A DNA stretch of 40,193 nt, taken from a virus. This document shows positions 19,750 to 27,501 of the stretch, piece after piece. Position 1 is the first letter of the stretch. Each line of letters starts with the position of its first letter. Both the position numbers and the translations under genes were made by a program. The DNA is taken from positions 1 to 40,193 of IMG/VR virus record IMGVR_UViG_3300042467_002144; one strand, written 5' to 3'. The notes under the pieces are model-generated. The model had not been told where the DNA came from, did no database searches, and saw only the letters and a list, made by a program, of their open reading frames with translations.

Positions 19750-20495
19750 TAGTCATCTTCATTAATTGTTTGTAAAGGCATCGTCTCGGGCCATGGCTCG
19801 TTTTCTGGCGATGGGTCGAAACTGATAGCCTCTGCACTGGCGGGCAGGGCATTCTCCCTGCGTTCCTCTGTAGCTTTAGATTCTTTTTCTTTTTGAATGG
19901 TTGTGGACAAATCCTGGAGGAATTTTCTGTAGCTGGTGTCTTGCTGTTCTGCTGGCCGGGCCTCATGGAGGCCCAATAGCTTGGCCTGTTCTACGAGACT
20001 ATTTTTTGCCACTGTCAAAAATGCTGAATCACCAGCAGTTTCCTCAAGCCTCACTGTTTCATTACTTTGCCCGTTATTGTCAGACATTGTAATAATTCGT
20101 TTCTTTTTACTATTCTCAAAGCTTTGTAGGGCCATGTCCTTAAGGTCCATTTGCTCTTTAAGAAGACGTGCTCGATGCACGTCTTGATTCTTCAAAATTT
20201 CTTCTGTATAAAGCAGGCGATTAAACTTCCTGTCACCATTGACTGTTTCTTTACTTAGCTTCAGAACATTCGCAATCTGGCGATTGCTCATTGACGCCGC
20301 CAATAATTCTTGCACCATCCATCGCCTAAGGCCAAGCATATCTTTGCTATAGCCTGCTGCACCAGTACCACCATGCACTTGCGTGTCACGAACTGCTTCA
20401 AACTGGCTTTCAGAAATACCAGCTTTCTTCAATGCATTGGAAGCATATTCAAGCTCCTCTTCTGGACTGCCAAACGTAATCTCAGGCCGTGCCAT
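19746..20495 (-). CDS. HTH DNA-binding protein, candidate small terminase
   Basis: 249 residues, ATG 20495. Residues about 55-90 (RRWMVQELLAASMSNRQIAN then VLKLSKETVNGDRKFN) form a homeodomain-like helix-turn-helix as in phage small terminases and resolvase-type HTH proteins. A long helical region follows (HRARLLKEQMDLKDMALQSF), then FLTVAKNSLVEQAKLLGLHE, the kind of oligomerisation segment ending KLLGL seen in small terminases. The tail is disordered and acidic. The terS call is inference from architecture; the gene is 15 kb from terL. Confidence 0.7.
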   Translation of the reverse strand: MARPEITFGSPEEELEYASNALKKAGISESQFEAVRDTQVHGGTGAAGYSKDMLGLRRWMVQELLAASMSNRQIANVLKLSKETVNGDRKFNRLLYTEEILKNQDVHRARLLKEQMDLKDMALQSFENSKKKRIITMSDNNGQSNETVRLEETAGDSAFLTVAKNSLVEQAKLLGLHEARPAEQQDTSYRKFLQDLSTTIQKEKESKATEERRENALPASAEAISFDPSPENEPWPETMPLQTINEDDY

Positions 20496-20507
20496 ACGCT
20501 TTTCTAT

Positions 20508-20690
20508 TCATCCATGCATTGTATCTCCCTTTCCATGGAGAGTACGCACGAATAGCTCAGTGAAACGTTCCATTTGCGAGGCCACGACAGTGGCCGGAGC
20601 TTCATCAATGGCAGCTTTCAATTTGCAAAGTTCTTGCCATTCATTATCAGACAACTCTTGGGATGCCGGAAATTCAGGGGCGAAGGTCAT
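20508..20690 (-). CDS. Small hypothetical protein
   Basis: 60 residues, ATG 20690. MTFAPEFPASQELSDNEWQE then LCKLKAAIDEAPATVVASQM; helical. The start lies within the end of the preceding gene. No family recognised. Confidence 0.65.
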   Translation of the reverse strand: MTFAPEFPASQELSDNEWQELCKLKAAIDEAPATVVASQMERFTELFVRTLHGKGDTMHG

Positions 20691-20832
20691 GATTCAATAA
20701 ACCAATGGCATGAAAGATGCCTAGAAAAAGAGCGGCGCCAATAGCGCCGCTTGTCAGAGCCACTCTAATTTCGTGCTGGCGAATTTTTTCGTCAATGAGA
20801 CGATTAATTTCATCAGCAGAAAGCTTGGTCAT
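20674..20832 (-). CDS. Small single-span membrane protein
   Basis: 52 residues, ATG 20832, stop TGA 20674-20676. A charged N-terminal helix (MTKLSADEINRLIDEKIRQH) is followed by a hydrophobic span ALTSGAIGAALFLGIFHAIG. Overlaps the previous gene by 4 bases (ATGA) and the next by 17. Membrane topology is clear; role unknown. Confidence 0.72.
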   Translation of the reverse strand: MTKLSADEINRLIDEKIRQHEIRVALTSGAIGAALFLGIFHAIGLLNHDLRP

Positions 20833-21062
20833 TGCTCAGCATTGTCAATAGCAAAGCCTTTATCTATTAATTGTTGAATTTCGTCAAGACTAGAGCGCCA
20901 ATGGCGCTCTCCATTGTTATCGCGTGCTCCATAGAGAGTGCGAGAAGCTGGACGTGGCCCTTTATTAGGCGATGAAAAGCCGTAATGAATAATTGGCTGA
21001 ATTTCCACTCCGTTATGCACTAGCAAGGGCAAGTGGTCAACAGAGCGCGGAGCGTTAAGCAT
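20829..21062 (-). CDS. Hypothetical protein
   Basis: 77 residues, ATG 21062. MLNAPRSVDHLPLLVHNGVE, then IQPIIHYGFSSPNKGPRPAS and SLDEIQQLIDKGFAIDNAEQ. First gene of the 21.06-20.5 kb run; upstream is the repeated non-coding stretch. No family recognised. Confidence 0.7.
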   Translation of the reverse strand: MLNAPRSVDHLPLLVHNGVEIQPIIHYGFSSPNKGPRPASRTLYGARDNNGERHWRSSLDEIQQLIDKGFAIDNAEQ

Positions 21063-21104
21063 TGTTTGGAATTAATCGTTGCAATGCTAGTAGCAGGATT
21101 TTTG

Positions 21105-21380
21105 TTTGAAGGCTTCTTTGGCCTTTGTCCTGCACGTTCCGCCCTTGGGGGCTCCACTATGTCTTGACCGGCCTGGCGGAGGTTTATGGCCTCGTCTAGC
21201 CCGTTGTTTTTAGGGAGTTTTGGCCTGGGTCTGGAGCGCTCCGCCCTTGGGGGCTACGCTTGGTCTAGAAGGCCAGGGAGGCTGGAGAAGCTCGCTTTGG
21301 TGAGTGGTTACTCGCGGGACTTTCCGGAACCACTATAAGCACACCGGCCAAGCGCAATTGTGCCAGTGCTCAGAATGGCA
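21105..21380. repeat. Non-coding region with a diverged 102-bp-spaced duplication
   Basis: No gene between 21063 and 21385. CCGCCCTTGGGGGCT occurs at 21139-21153 and 21241-21255. Similarity extends on both sides: TTTGGCCT before each, and GTCT-x-GA then GGCC after each, about 50 bases with many differences. Each copy can form a GCCC/GGGC hairpin. Further right are AGTGGTT/AACCACT-type (plus 21304-21335) and GTGCCA/TGGCAC (21361-21382) hairpins. It may be a pair of related RNA structures or protein sites. Confidence 0.6.
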
Positions 21381-21385
21381 CACGC

Positions 21386-21544
21386 TCAAGAGCCAAAGCC
21401 CTGTCCCCGCCAGGAGCACGCTGGCGAATCCTCCTCTTCCTCCTCTTCCTCTTCATCGAGAGGCTCTAGTTCTTCTTCCGCTTGAGGTGCAGCAAAAAAC
21501 GGCGCTTCAGGCGCCGTTGGCTCATCGTTCCAAGTAATCTTCAT
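21386..21544 (-). CDS. Small acidic protein with a run of eight glutamates
   Basis: 52 residues, ATG 21544, stop TGA 21386-21388. MKITWNDEPTAPEAPFFAAP, then an acidic block with eight consecutive Glu, ending SWRGQGFGS. Strongly acidic tails of this type occur in DNA mimics and SSB-like partners; no evidence beyond composition. A GGCGC-type hairpin inside the gene (around 21499-21518) is in frame. Confidence 0.62.
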   Translation of the reverse strand: MKITWNDEPTAPEAPFFAAPQAEEELEPLDEEEEEEEEDSPACSWRGQGFGS

Positions 21545-21633
21545 GGCAATGACAAATATTTCTTACAATCTAATAAGTCGTCCGCTGCGGTAGACGGCGG
21601 GGAGGCTAGCTACAGAGCCTCCCTCACTATTGA

Positions 21634-23598
21634 CTAGAACCAGATATCGTCGTCTTCAACGATAGGTTCAGGAGCAGCGGCAACAGTGAAATCTTCTTCT
21701 TTATAGTTCCATGATTGGTAGAGGCGGGTGCGCTCACCATTCGGACCCACGTTAAAGCTGCTAGTTAACAGCCCTTGACGGCGGGCCTGTTCAGCAAGAC
21801 GGCCAGCCAAATTGCTATCAAAGCTGCTTACGTGCCGGGACAATGCCATGCGGTCAAACCGTCGCGTGTTCTGCGTGTCAACGGCCTGCACCAAACGATC
21901 AAGATCATCCCTGCCGCCATTGACTGGCCCTTCATAAAACCAACCATACGTAGCTGGGTCTCGCCGTAGGAAATGCTTCCCAGCCAGGCCACTTCGGCTC
22001 TTCGTCCATTCAAAGATGAACTGCGTCGTGTCGTAATTGTTGTCCTGCCGATACAGTTTGACCACTTCGCTGACGTTGGCCTCAAAACTGGAACTGTCAC
22101 GAATGCCACCACTTTTGTTTAAGTGGTGAAGGATGACAATGCTGCATTCATATTCATTGGCAATGTCACGGAGTTCGTAAATGCAATTACCAGCGTCAGA
22201 GCGAATCAAATCCACGTCCATGCCAGCAAGGCAGGAGGTGAGACTGTCAATCATGATGAGCTGCGGGCGATGCTTTTTGATATAAGACAAAAGCTGAGGG
22301 ATGTTATTGAAGCGCCAGCGGTCAATAAAACCAATGTCGCCCTTGTCTAAATTTTCGTTGTCGTCGTAGCCAATAATTTGCATCTTTTCTGCAGCATCGA
22401 CCACTGGCTCGTCGCATTGAATGATGAGAGATTTGCCTTTCTTGCAACGGCGACGGCTCCATGGAGAGCCAGTGGCAACGTGCAATGCCCAGTTGTACAG
22501 AAGCGTGCTCTTGCCGCTACCAGGCGCTGCAGCCAGCAGCATGACGCTGCTCTCCGGCAGGATGCCTGCAATGGTCCAAGCGCGAGAATCTTCAGACATG
22601 GCGATGGTCTTGGCGTCCATCACTTCCATCTCCTCGCGGCCATGCACGCGAGACCTTGCTTCAGCCAGGAGCTTCTCCACTTCCGTGGCTGGCATCTTCA
22701 CTTCATGAAGCGTTAGCCACTCTCTCGCTTCAAAAATTACTCTCGCATCGTTGTTGTAAAGGCCAACCATGCGTTCAAATGTGGCGATAATCTCCTCAAA
22801 AGAGGGCCGCCCGTCGCGGCCTTCGTGCCGGTCTTTAAAGACGATGGAGGCAAGAATCAGTTCTTGGTCGGCACCGTCATCCAACCAATCGGCCATGTCA
22901 TAGCCGCCGTTTTGTGGCAGGCTTTCCCATTCAAAACTGTCCGGCTCCGCATAGAGCCACTGTGAGCCAGGATTATCAGCCGCCACTTCGCGCATGAGCG
23001 CAACGCCAGGCTCATCACGATCTGGGCAAAGAACTAATTGGTGCTGGCGAAACAGTAAAGAATAGTCACCGTTGCTTCGATATTGCCCACTGCCACCAAG
23101 AAAAGTAACAGCAGGAAGCCCTACTTCCCAAAGCCTGTCACAACACAATTCGCCTTCAACAACAAAGATTGGAAGACTATTTGCCTTAGAAAAATCAAGG
23201 GCTTCTTGATAGCGATAGGGCAGTATGTTTGTTCTAATTTCATCAATTACTTTCTTGCGTTTTTGTACATCAGAGGGAATGGTTGGATATTGCTGGCGAA
23301 TGCTTTTCTTGCCCGACGAATCGTCGCGCACCACCTCCAGAACCGTTGCGCCGTCACGGTTTGCGTAGGGAAAAGTATATCTTTGATAGGGGCGCTGCGG
23401 ACGCTCCCATCGTTCTAATGGCGCGATGGCGTTGCGTATTTCAGCGCGATGTTTGGCAGAGGTGTCGTTGAAACAGTTGTATGCGCCGGTTTCTTCGTTG
23501 ACGGAAAAGTCGTTTCCGTCGCATGCTGGGCAGATATATTTGCCTGCGTGATCGCTGGGCTCCAGTTTGCCGAGGTGCTCCAGAATAGAAAATGCCAT
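21634..23598 (-). CDS. TOPRIM primase with RecA-like ATPase/helicase domain
   Basis: 654 residues, ATG 23598. N-terminal zinc site YICPACDGND with a later C in GAYNCF; a TOPRIM-like domain with FVVEGELCCDRL near 165 and LVLCPDRDEPGVALM near 212; then a RepA/AAA_25-type ATPase with Walker A AAAPGSGKST near 375, Walker B LIMIDSLTS near 450, and a motif ILHHLNKSGGIRDSSSFEA near 490. This layout is a phage primase/helicase that lays primers and unwinds DNA at the fork. Driven by the promoter at 23620-23648 and divergent from the recombination operon. Polar or processive activity cannot be read from sequence. Confidence 0.88.
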   Translation of the reverse strand: MAFSILEHLGKLEPSDHAGKYICPACDGNDFSVNEETGAYNCFNDTSAKHRAEIRNAIAPLERWERPQRPYQRYTFPYANRDGATVLEVVRDDSSGKKSIRQQYPTIPSDVQKRKKVIDEIRTNILPYRYQEALDFSKANSLPIFVVEGELCCDRLWEVGLPAVTFLGGSGQYRSNGDYSLLFRQHQLVLCPDRDEPGVALMREVAADNPGSQWLYAEPDSFEWESLPQNGGYDMADWLDDGADQELILASIVFKDRHEGRDGRPSFEEIIATFERMVGLYNNDARVIFEAREWLTLHEVKMPATEVEKLLAEARSRVHGREEMEVMDAKTIAMSEDSRAWTIAGILPESSVMLLAAAPGSGKSTLLYNWALHVATGSPWSRRRCKKGKSLIIQCDEPVVDAAEKMQIIGYDDNENLDKGDIGFIDRWRFNNIPQLLSYIKKHRPQLIMIDSLTSCLAGMDVDLIRSDAGNCIYELRDIANEYECSIVILHHLNKSGGIRDSSSFEANVSEVVKLYRQDNNYDTTQFIFEWTKSRSGLAGKHFLRRDPATYGWFYEGPVNGGRDDLDRLVQAVDTQNTRRFDRMALSRHVSSFDSNLAGRLAEQARRQGLLTSSFNVGPNGERTRLYQSWNYKEEDFTVAAAPEPIVEDDDIWF

Positions 23599-23619
23599 GG
23601 CGTAGCAAGAGATAGGGCG

Positions 23620-23648
23620 GTTCTAGCAGGAAAAAGCCGTCCTGTAAG
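23620..23648 (-). promoter_or_regulatory. Possible promoter of the primase gene
   Basis: Minus strand CTTACA (23648-23643), spacer of 17, TAGAAC (23625-23620), in the 110-base divergent space. Hexamers are only moderate. Confidence 0.45.
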
Positions 23649-23707
23649 CCCCCTGCTGTTTCTTAAGGCGAGCTTCAGAAAGCCCGTGGTTGACGCCCCA
23701 GGGAACT

Positions 23708-24019
23708 ATGGCTAACATGGCCACGTTGTCCATGCTGGCCATGATTGCATTGCCCGTAAAACCACCTGGCTACGGGGAGACCAAGAAAGGGCGTCATTTC
23801 ACGATGACTGACACCGCCTTTCTCCATCTCACCAACATCGCCCATGAGGCGCGTCTGTCCCTGAGCGAAACCATGGAGCGTCTTGTGCGTTCCACCCCCG
23901 TTTGGGAAGGCAGCGCCACTCTCGCGGATGGTGCGTTCTCTTTGATTGAGGACTATGCCGTCTCCCTCAACAACTCCCCTGATTCTCTGCTTGCTGACGA
24001 TGAAAGTTTCTCAGCTTAA
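23708..24019 (+). CDS. Ribbon-helix-helix-like DNA-binding protein
   Basis: 103 residues from ATG 23708 with AGGGA just upstream. After a short leader comes GRHFTMTDTAFLHLTNIAHE then ARLSLSETMERLVRS, a beta strand followed by two helices in the pattern of small ribbon-helix-helix proteins common in cyanobacteria. The rest is acidic. As first gene of the plus-strand replication/recombination operon and divergent from primase it may be the local regulator. Family assignment is by eye. Confidence 0.65.
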   Translation: MANMATLSMLAMIALPVKPPGYGETKKGRHFTMTDTAFLHLTNIAHEARLSLSETMERLVRSTPVWEGSATLADGAFSLIEDYAVSLNNSPDSLLADDESFSA

Positions 24020-24260
24020 AAACGCAGCCGAACAGTTTTTGATTTCCCATGGCGATGGAGAAGTCAAACTAGTTTGGGAGCTTGGTTGCTTTGAAGAGGG
24101 CTACAACCCCGACTACGAAGAGCCCATTAATGATGTTCGCGTGGTGCCGGATTGGCCTTTGCCAGGATGCTCTCTCGTTTTCCCCAACGAAGAAATAGAA
24201 CAGAAGTTTGTCCTGTTCTATGGCGATGACGCCAAAGAGAAACGCACTATTTACGAATGA
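24000..24260 (+). CDS. Hypothetical acidic protein
   Basis: 86 residues from ATG 24000, which overlaps the end of the previous gene. MKVSQLKNAAEQFLISHGDG, then ELGCFEEGYNPDYEEPINDV and FPNEEIEQKFVLFYGDDAKE. No family recognised. The 3' end overlaps the annealing-protein ATG by 4 bases. Confidence 0.72.
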   Translation: MKVSQLKNAAEQFLISHGDGEVKLVWELGCFEEGYNPDYEEPINDVRVVPDWPLPGCSLVFPNEEIEQKFVLFYGDDAKEKRTIYE

Positions 24261-25198
24261 CCAGTTCCTTTACGCTTTATTCTCCTTCCGACTTTTCCCA
24301 AATGGACGACTTTTCCAAACAAGCAATGATGGATCGCTACAACGGTGTGTTCGCCCCTCTGGAAATCACTGCTGGTGAATTCAAGAAGGCTTACGACACC
24401 CCTGACATTGGCCCCCACATCGAAAAGGATTACAAGGGCCTGTCCTATCTGTCGTGGCCATTTGCCTACCGCTACCTCAAGGAGCATTTCCCCGCCCTCT
24501 TCGTGGCTTTTGAAGAAAAGACCATTGGCGAAGTGGTGTTTGGCGGACCTGGCTACTATTATCTGCGCCCTTATTTGACGGACGGCATCAAGCGCACAGT
24601 GGCGCTGATCTTTCCCGTGATGGACCGCAAGCACAATGCCATCCAACAGCTTGATGGTCGCGCTATCAGCGACAACTGCCAGCGTGCTGCCGTTAAGTGT
24701 ATTGCCACCTTCACTGGCCTCGGCCTGCGTCTTTATGCAGGCGAGGACATTCCCAAGGAAGATGAAAAAGCAACGACCAAACTCGCGCTCCAACAGGAAA
24801 CTCCGAAGCCTGCAACGCGGGGAAGCAAGAAGGAAGCGCCAGTTGCAGCAGATGCTGCTGATGCTGGAGCAGAGGCAGCTCCTGCCGCCGCTTTCGATGC
24901 CAAAGAGGCCCTGACAAGCTTCTGCAAAGCCGATCCGCTGGGCTACCAAGATGAACAGCGCAGCCTCACTGCTGGCAAAGCTGCCCTTGACACACTTGGC
25001 ATGACCCGCGCCACGGAAATCAAGAGCTGGCAGCATTTTGGCAATGTTGTTTCTGCCATGGTCACCCTCTGGGCGAAGGACCAGCAAATTCGCATTACTA
25101 AGGCCGATATGCGAGCTGAGCTGGACATCATCATTGCGGCCACAACAGTGGACGAGATGGCAGCCAAAGTGGCAGCGTTCGTCGCAAAAAAGCAATAG
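24257..25198 (+). CDS. Single-strand annealing protein, DUF1071/Sak-type
   Basis: 313 residues, ATG 24257. The diagnostic core is LSYLSWPFAYRYLKEHFPAL near 65-85, then VALIFPVMDRKHNAIQQLDG, ISDNCQRAAVKCIATFTGLG and LRLYAGEDIP near 140-175, as in DUF1071 annealing proteins (Rad52-like Sak group). These coat ssDNA and anneal complementary strands during phage recombination. An Ala-rich linker (about 200-215) joins a helical C-terminal part. Operates with the exonuclease (26142) and SSB-like protein (27014). Confidence 0.9.
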   Translation: MTSSFTLYSPSDFSQMDDFSKQAMMDRYNGVFAPLEITAGEFKKAYDTPDIGPHIEKDYKGLSYLSWPFAYRYLKEHFPALFVAFEEKTIGEVVFGGPGYYYLRPYLTDGIKRTVALIFPVMDRKHNAIQQLDGRAISDNCQRAAVKCIATFTGLGLRLYAGEDIPKEDEKATTKLALQQETPKPATRGSKKEAPVAADAADAGAEAAPAAAFDAKEALTSFCKADPLGYQDEQRSLTAGKAALDTLGMTRATEIKSWQHFGNVVSAMVTLWAKDQQIRITKADMRAELDIIIAATTVDEMAAKVAAFVAKKQ

Positions 25199-25204
25199 AC
25201 CTGG

Positions 25205-25232
25205 CAGCGGCCCGCCTTGCGCGGGCCTTTGC
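25205..25232 (+). terminator. Hairpin after the annealing-protein gene
   Basis: GGCCCGC 25209-25215 with GCGGGCC 25221-25227, loop CTTGC, followed by TTTGC. Weak T tract; probably partial termination. Confidence 0.5.
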
Positions 25233-25255
25233 TGGATCCTTGTGCTTAGACAGCG

Positions 25256-25390
25256 ATGGACTTCCCATTTCTGAATCTCCTTCCGCCTTATTTGGCTCAT
25301 GACCCATTAGGACTTTTCCTTTTGGTTTTTCTCATTGCCCTTATCGTTGCCCTCCTCGTTTATTTGCTATGGACCATGATTTCCCGATAG
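25256..25390 (+). CDS. Small single-span membrane protein
   Basis: 44 residues, ATG 25256. MDFPFLNLLPPYLAHDPLGL followed by LFLLVFLIALIVALLVYLLW, a clear membrane span, ending TMISR. Overlaps the next start. Role unknown; too far from the lysis genes to call a holin. Confidence 0.68.
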   Translation: MDFPFLNLLPPYLAHDPLGLFLLVFLIALIVALLVYLLWTMISR

Positions 25391-25596
25391 GAAAATGGAC
25401 TTATGGCTATCGCGAAGGCGATCTCCATTTAACCATGACTTCCGACACTAATTTTTGTCGTGAAGTGATTGAAAACTTTTCCCACTTCCTCCGTGGGGCT
25501 GGCTTTTGCGACAGCAACATTATTGATGGTTTTGCTGCCGTTCTAGAAGAAATGGAAAGTATTCGCCCATCAACCATCGTTCATGAAGAATCATGA
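25369..25596 (+). CDS. Hypothetical protein
   Basis: 75 residues, ATG 25369. MDHDFPIGKWTYGYREGDLH, then TNFCREVIENFSHFLRGAGF and IDGFAAVLEEMESIRP. Acidic, alpha/beta. Overlaps the flanking genes on both sides. No family recognised. Confidence 0.68.
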   Translation: MDHDFPIGKWTYGYREGDLHLTMTSDTNFCREVIENFSHFLRGAGFCDSNIIDGFAAVLEEMESIRPSTIVHEES

Positions 25597-25903
25597 AGCC
25601 CTCCTTGACAAATGCCACGAGGCATTTTGGAATTGGCCTGACGATGGCCTCAGTAGCGATCTTCGCATTGCTGCTGTTTTCAAAGTTCTTGCTGACGATC
25701 CTCTTGTGGATCGCCAATACCTTGCTCAAATTTCAAACAAAATCCTCATGCCTGACATTGCAATGTGCGAAGGGGGCGAATGTCCTGTCCGCGAAAATTG
25801 TTGGCGTTATCTCGCGCCTGCTGATCGTTGGCAAAGCTATTTCGGCACGCCGCCATTCACTGAAGAAGGCTGCGATTACTTTTGGGACGTAAACGAAAAA
25901 TGA
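25583..25903 (+). CDS. Cysteine-rich phage protein
   Basis: 106 residues, ATG 25583. N-terminal helical half; C-terminal CEGGECPVRENCWRYLAP then QSYFGTPPFTEEGCDYFW, a four-cysteine arrangement (C-x4-C-x5-C...C) that recurs in many phage genomes in my memory and probably binds a metal or iron-sulfur cluster. Biochemical role unknown. Coupled to both neighbours by overlaps. Confidence 0.74.
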   Translation: MKNHEALLDKCHEAFWNWPDDGLSSDLRIAAVFKVLADDPLVDRQYLAQISNKILMPDIAMCEGGECPVRENCWRYLAPADRWQSYFGTPPFTEEGCDYFWDVNEK

Positions 25904-26142
25904 AAACTATTCTCGCCATTTGCTGCATTGCAGCAGCGCCATTCTCCGCATTGGCGCAAACATTTCCTATTCAGCAAAGTGGCAATAGTTGCCCTCTTGG
26001 CTACTATTCCTCGTCTGGATATTGCGTGCCAAGCTACGGTAATCGCACCAAATGGTCGATACCAGCATCGCCGGGTGCAAGCTGTCCGCTTAATACGTAC
26101 CAAAATGGAAATTATTGCACGAAGAGCTATGGCAGCCGCTGA
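25900..26142 (+). CDS. Secreted cysteine-rich protein with two repeats
   Basis: 80 residues from ATG 25900 (ATGA overlap with the previous stop). Signal peptide MKTILAICCIAAAPFSALAQ, then two copies of a motif: SCPLGYYSSSGYCVPSYGNR and SCPLNTYQNGNYCTKSYGSR. Each has two cysteines able to form a disulfide. Similar short CP-G-Y...YC repeats occur in cyanobacterial secreted proteins. Exported to the periplasm or surface; role unknown, placed oddly in a recombination operon. Confidence 0.76.
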   Translation: MKTILAICCIAAAPFSALAQTFPIQQSGNSCPLGYYSSSGYCVPSYGNRTKWSIPASPGASCPLNTYQNGNYCTKSYGSR

Positions 26143-26942
26143 TGGCCTGTTACGATCTGTGTCTAAACAGGCTCATGATGCCCAAGCTCGCACGATACGA
26201 ACCCAACCGGCTGCAGATCAACAAAAAGAGATACTACGTTTGCGACGATTTTCCCAATGTCCCCGGAGGGTGTGTTTTGCCCTCTGTGACGACTATTGCG
26301 AGCGCGTGTTCGCCCCCTGGCAAAATTGCGGCGCTCATGAACTGGCGCAAGAAAGTGGGCGATGCGGAAGCGAATCGCCGCACTCGTAATGCCGTAGATC
26401 GTGGCAATTGGCTGCATGGCGTGTTGGAGGATCTATGGAATGGAGAGGATGTGAATTGTCATCTTGATTCCCATCCAAACTACGTGCCCTATTTCACTTC
26501 CATTTCATCGTTCCTTGAGAAAGTAGATAGTCCTCTTCTCATTGAAAGCGCCATCGCTTGGTATGACAATGCCAGACAAATTGGCTATTCAGGCACGTTT
26601 GACATGCTCGCCAAGATGAATAATGGTGACTATGCGCTGCTCGATTGGAAGACCAGCTACAAGCAAAAGCCTGATACACAGCTAGCCGATTATCGCATGC
26701 AGCTCGGAGCCTATGTGCAGGCCATTGAGCAGATGTATGACATTGAAATTAATGAAGCGCATTGCGCCATCGCCATTTATGATCCCGACACGGAGAAAGG
26801 TCAGGAAGCGCAAGTGGTGAGCTTGTCGGCAGGGGAGCTTGCCATGCAAGCGGGGCTGATGGTGCAAAAGACGCAACAGTATTTCTTCGACCACTATCCA
26901 GGCGGGATGCCCTTAACAATTTCTATAGATCGCGGGACATAG
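26142..26942 (+). CDS. RecB/Cas4-like PD-(D/E)XK exonuclease
   Basis: 266 residues from ATG 26142 (TGATG overlap); ATG 26172 or 26175 (MMPKLARYEP) is an alternative and may be the true start. Motifs: RGNWLHGVLEDLWNGED near 87-103 (H and E), SGTFDMLAKMNNGDYALLDW then KTSYKQKP (D...D-W-K catalytic core) near 160-185, and LADYRMQLGAYVQAIEQM (Q-x3-Y). This is the arrangement of phage and mitochondrial single-strand exonucleases. It would process ends for the annealing protein. Confidence 0.87.
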   Translation: MACYDLCLNRLMMPKLARYEPNRLQINKKRYYVCDDFPNVPGGCVLPSVTTIASACSPPGKIAALMNWRKKVGDAEANRRTRNAVDRGNWLHGVLEDLWNGEDVNCHLDSHPNYVPYFTSISSFLEKVDSPLLIESAIAWYDNARQIGYSGTFDMLAKMNNGDYALLDWKTSYKQKPDTQLADYRMQLGAYVQAIEQMYDIEINEAHCAIAIYDPDTEKGQEAQVVSLSAGELAMQAGLMVQKTQQYFFDHYPGGMPLTISIDRGT

Positions 26943-27013
26943 TCTTTTGGTGAAACGGGCTTAAGCTGGAGCAGCCCGTCCAGGGCCCACTACACTCCTT
27001 TGAGGAACAAACA

Positions 27014-27298
27014 ATGCCCTCTGGCAACCTTCCCGTGTTTAGCGGCACTGTCGATCTCACCCCCGACATTCTTAATGCTGCTAAAAAAGCCGGCCCTAAC
27101 GCCCAGGGTAACTACAGCTTCCGCGTGGCGCTGTGGGACAACGACAAGCGCGATAAGGACACCTCCCCTCATTTCAAAGGGCAAGTGACCGTCAACAAGA
27201 TGGAGAACAGCCCTAAGGCTTATTCCAGCTTCTGGAAGAACGATGGCAACGGCGCTGGCAGCAGCAGCCGCTCCTCGTCTTCTGACGATCTGTTCTGA
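27014..27298 (+). CDS. SSB-like protein
   Basis: 94 residues, ATG 27014 with GAGGA upstream. Short beta-rich body (VDLTPDILNAAKKAGPNAQG, FRVALWDNDKRDKDTSPHFK, GQVTVNK) and a Ser/Gly linker ending SSSSDDLF, an acidic hydrophobic tip like that of bacterial SSB. With annealing protein and exonuclease it completes a recombination set. The fold call rests on the tail and context. Confidence 0.65.
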   Translation: MPSGNLPVFSGTVDLTPDILNAAKKAGPNAQGNYSFRVALWDNDKRDKDTSPHFKGQVTVNKMENSPKAYSSFWKNDGNGAGSSSRSSSSDDLF

Positions 27299-27300
27299 TC

Positions 27301-27501
27301 ATGAAGCGCTCCGAGCCTATTGATTGGCCCATCTACCTTTTGGCAGTGGCCATTGTTTTAGGCATTAGTTTTGGAGCGGCTTGTTTAGGGGCATGGGCGG
27401 TCCAGTCAATCTGGCCGTCTGTGCCCTTTTGGCCTGCCGCAATTCTTGTTTGGCTCTCTATGGGCTTGTTTTCTCGCTCTTCAAACAATGCTTCTCACTG
27501 A
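27301..27501 (+). CDS. Two-span membrane protein
   Basis: 66 residues, ATG 27301. Two hydrophobic stretches: IYLLAVAIVLGISFGAACLG and VPFWPAAILVWLSMGLF, with short charged ends. Overlaps the dCTP deaminase-like start by 14 bases. Holin-like size and topology, but not in the lysis cassette. Confidence 0.68.
   Translation: MKRSEPIDWPIYLLAVAIVLGISFGAACLGAWAVQSIWPSVPFWPAAILVWLSMGLFSRSSNNASH

Noticed and set aside
24251-25300. 349-codon minus-strand frame.
   Set aside because: Antisense to the annealing-protein gene, whose motifs are unmistakable.
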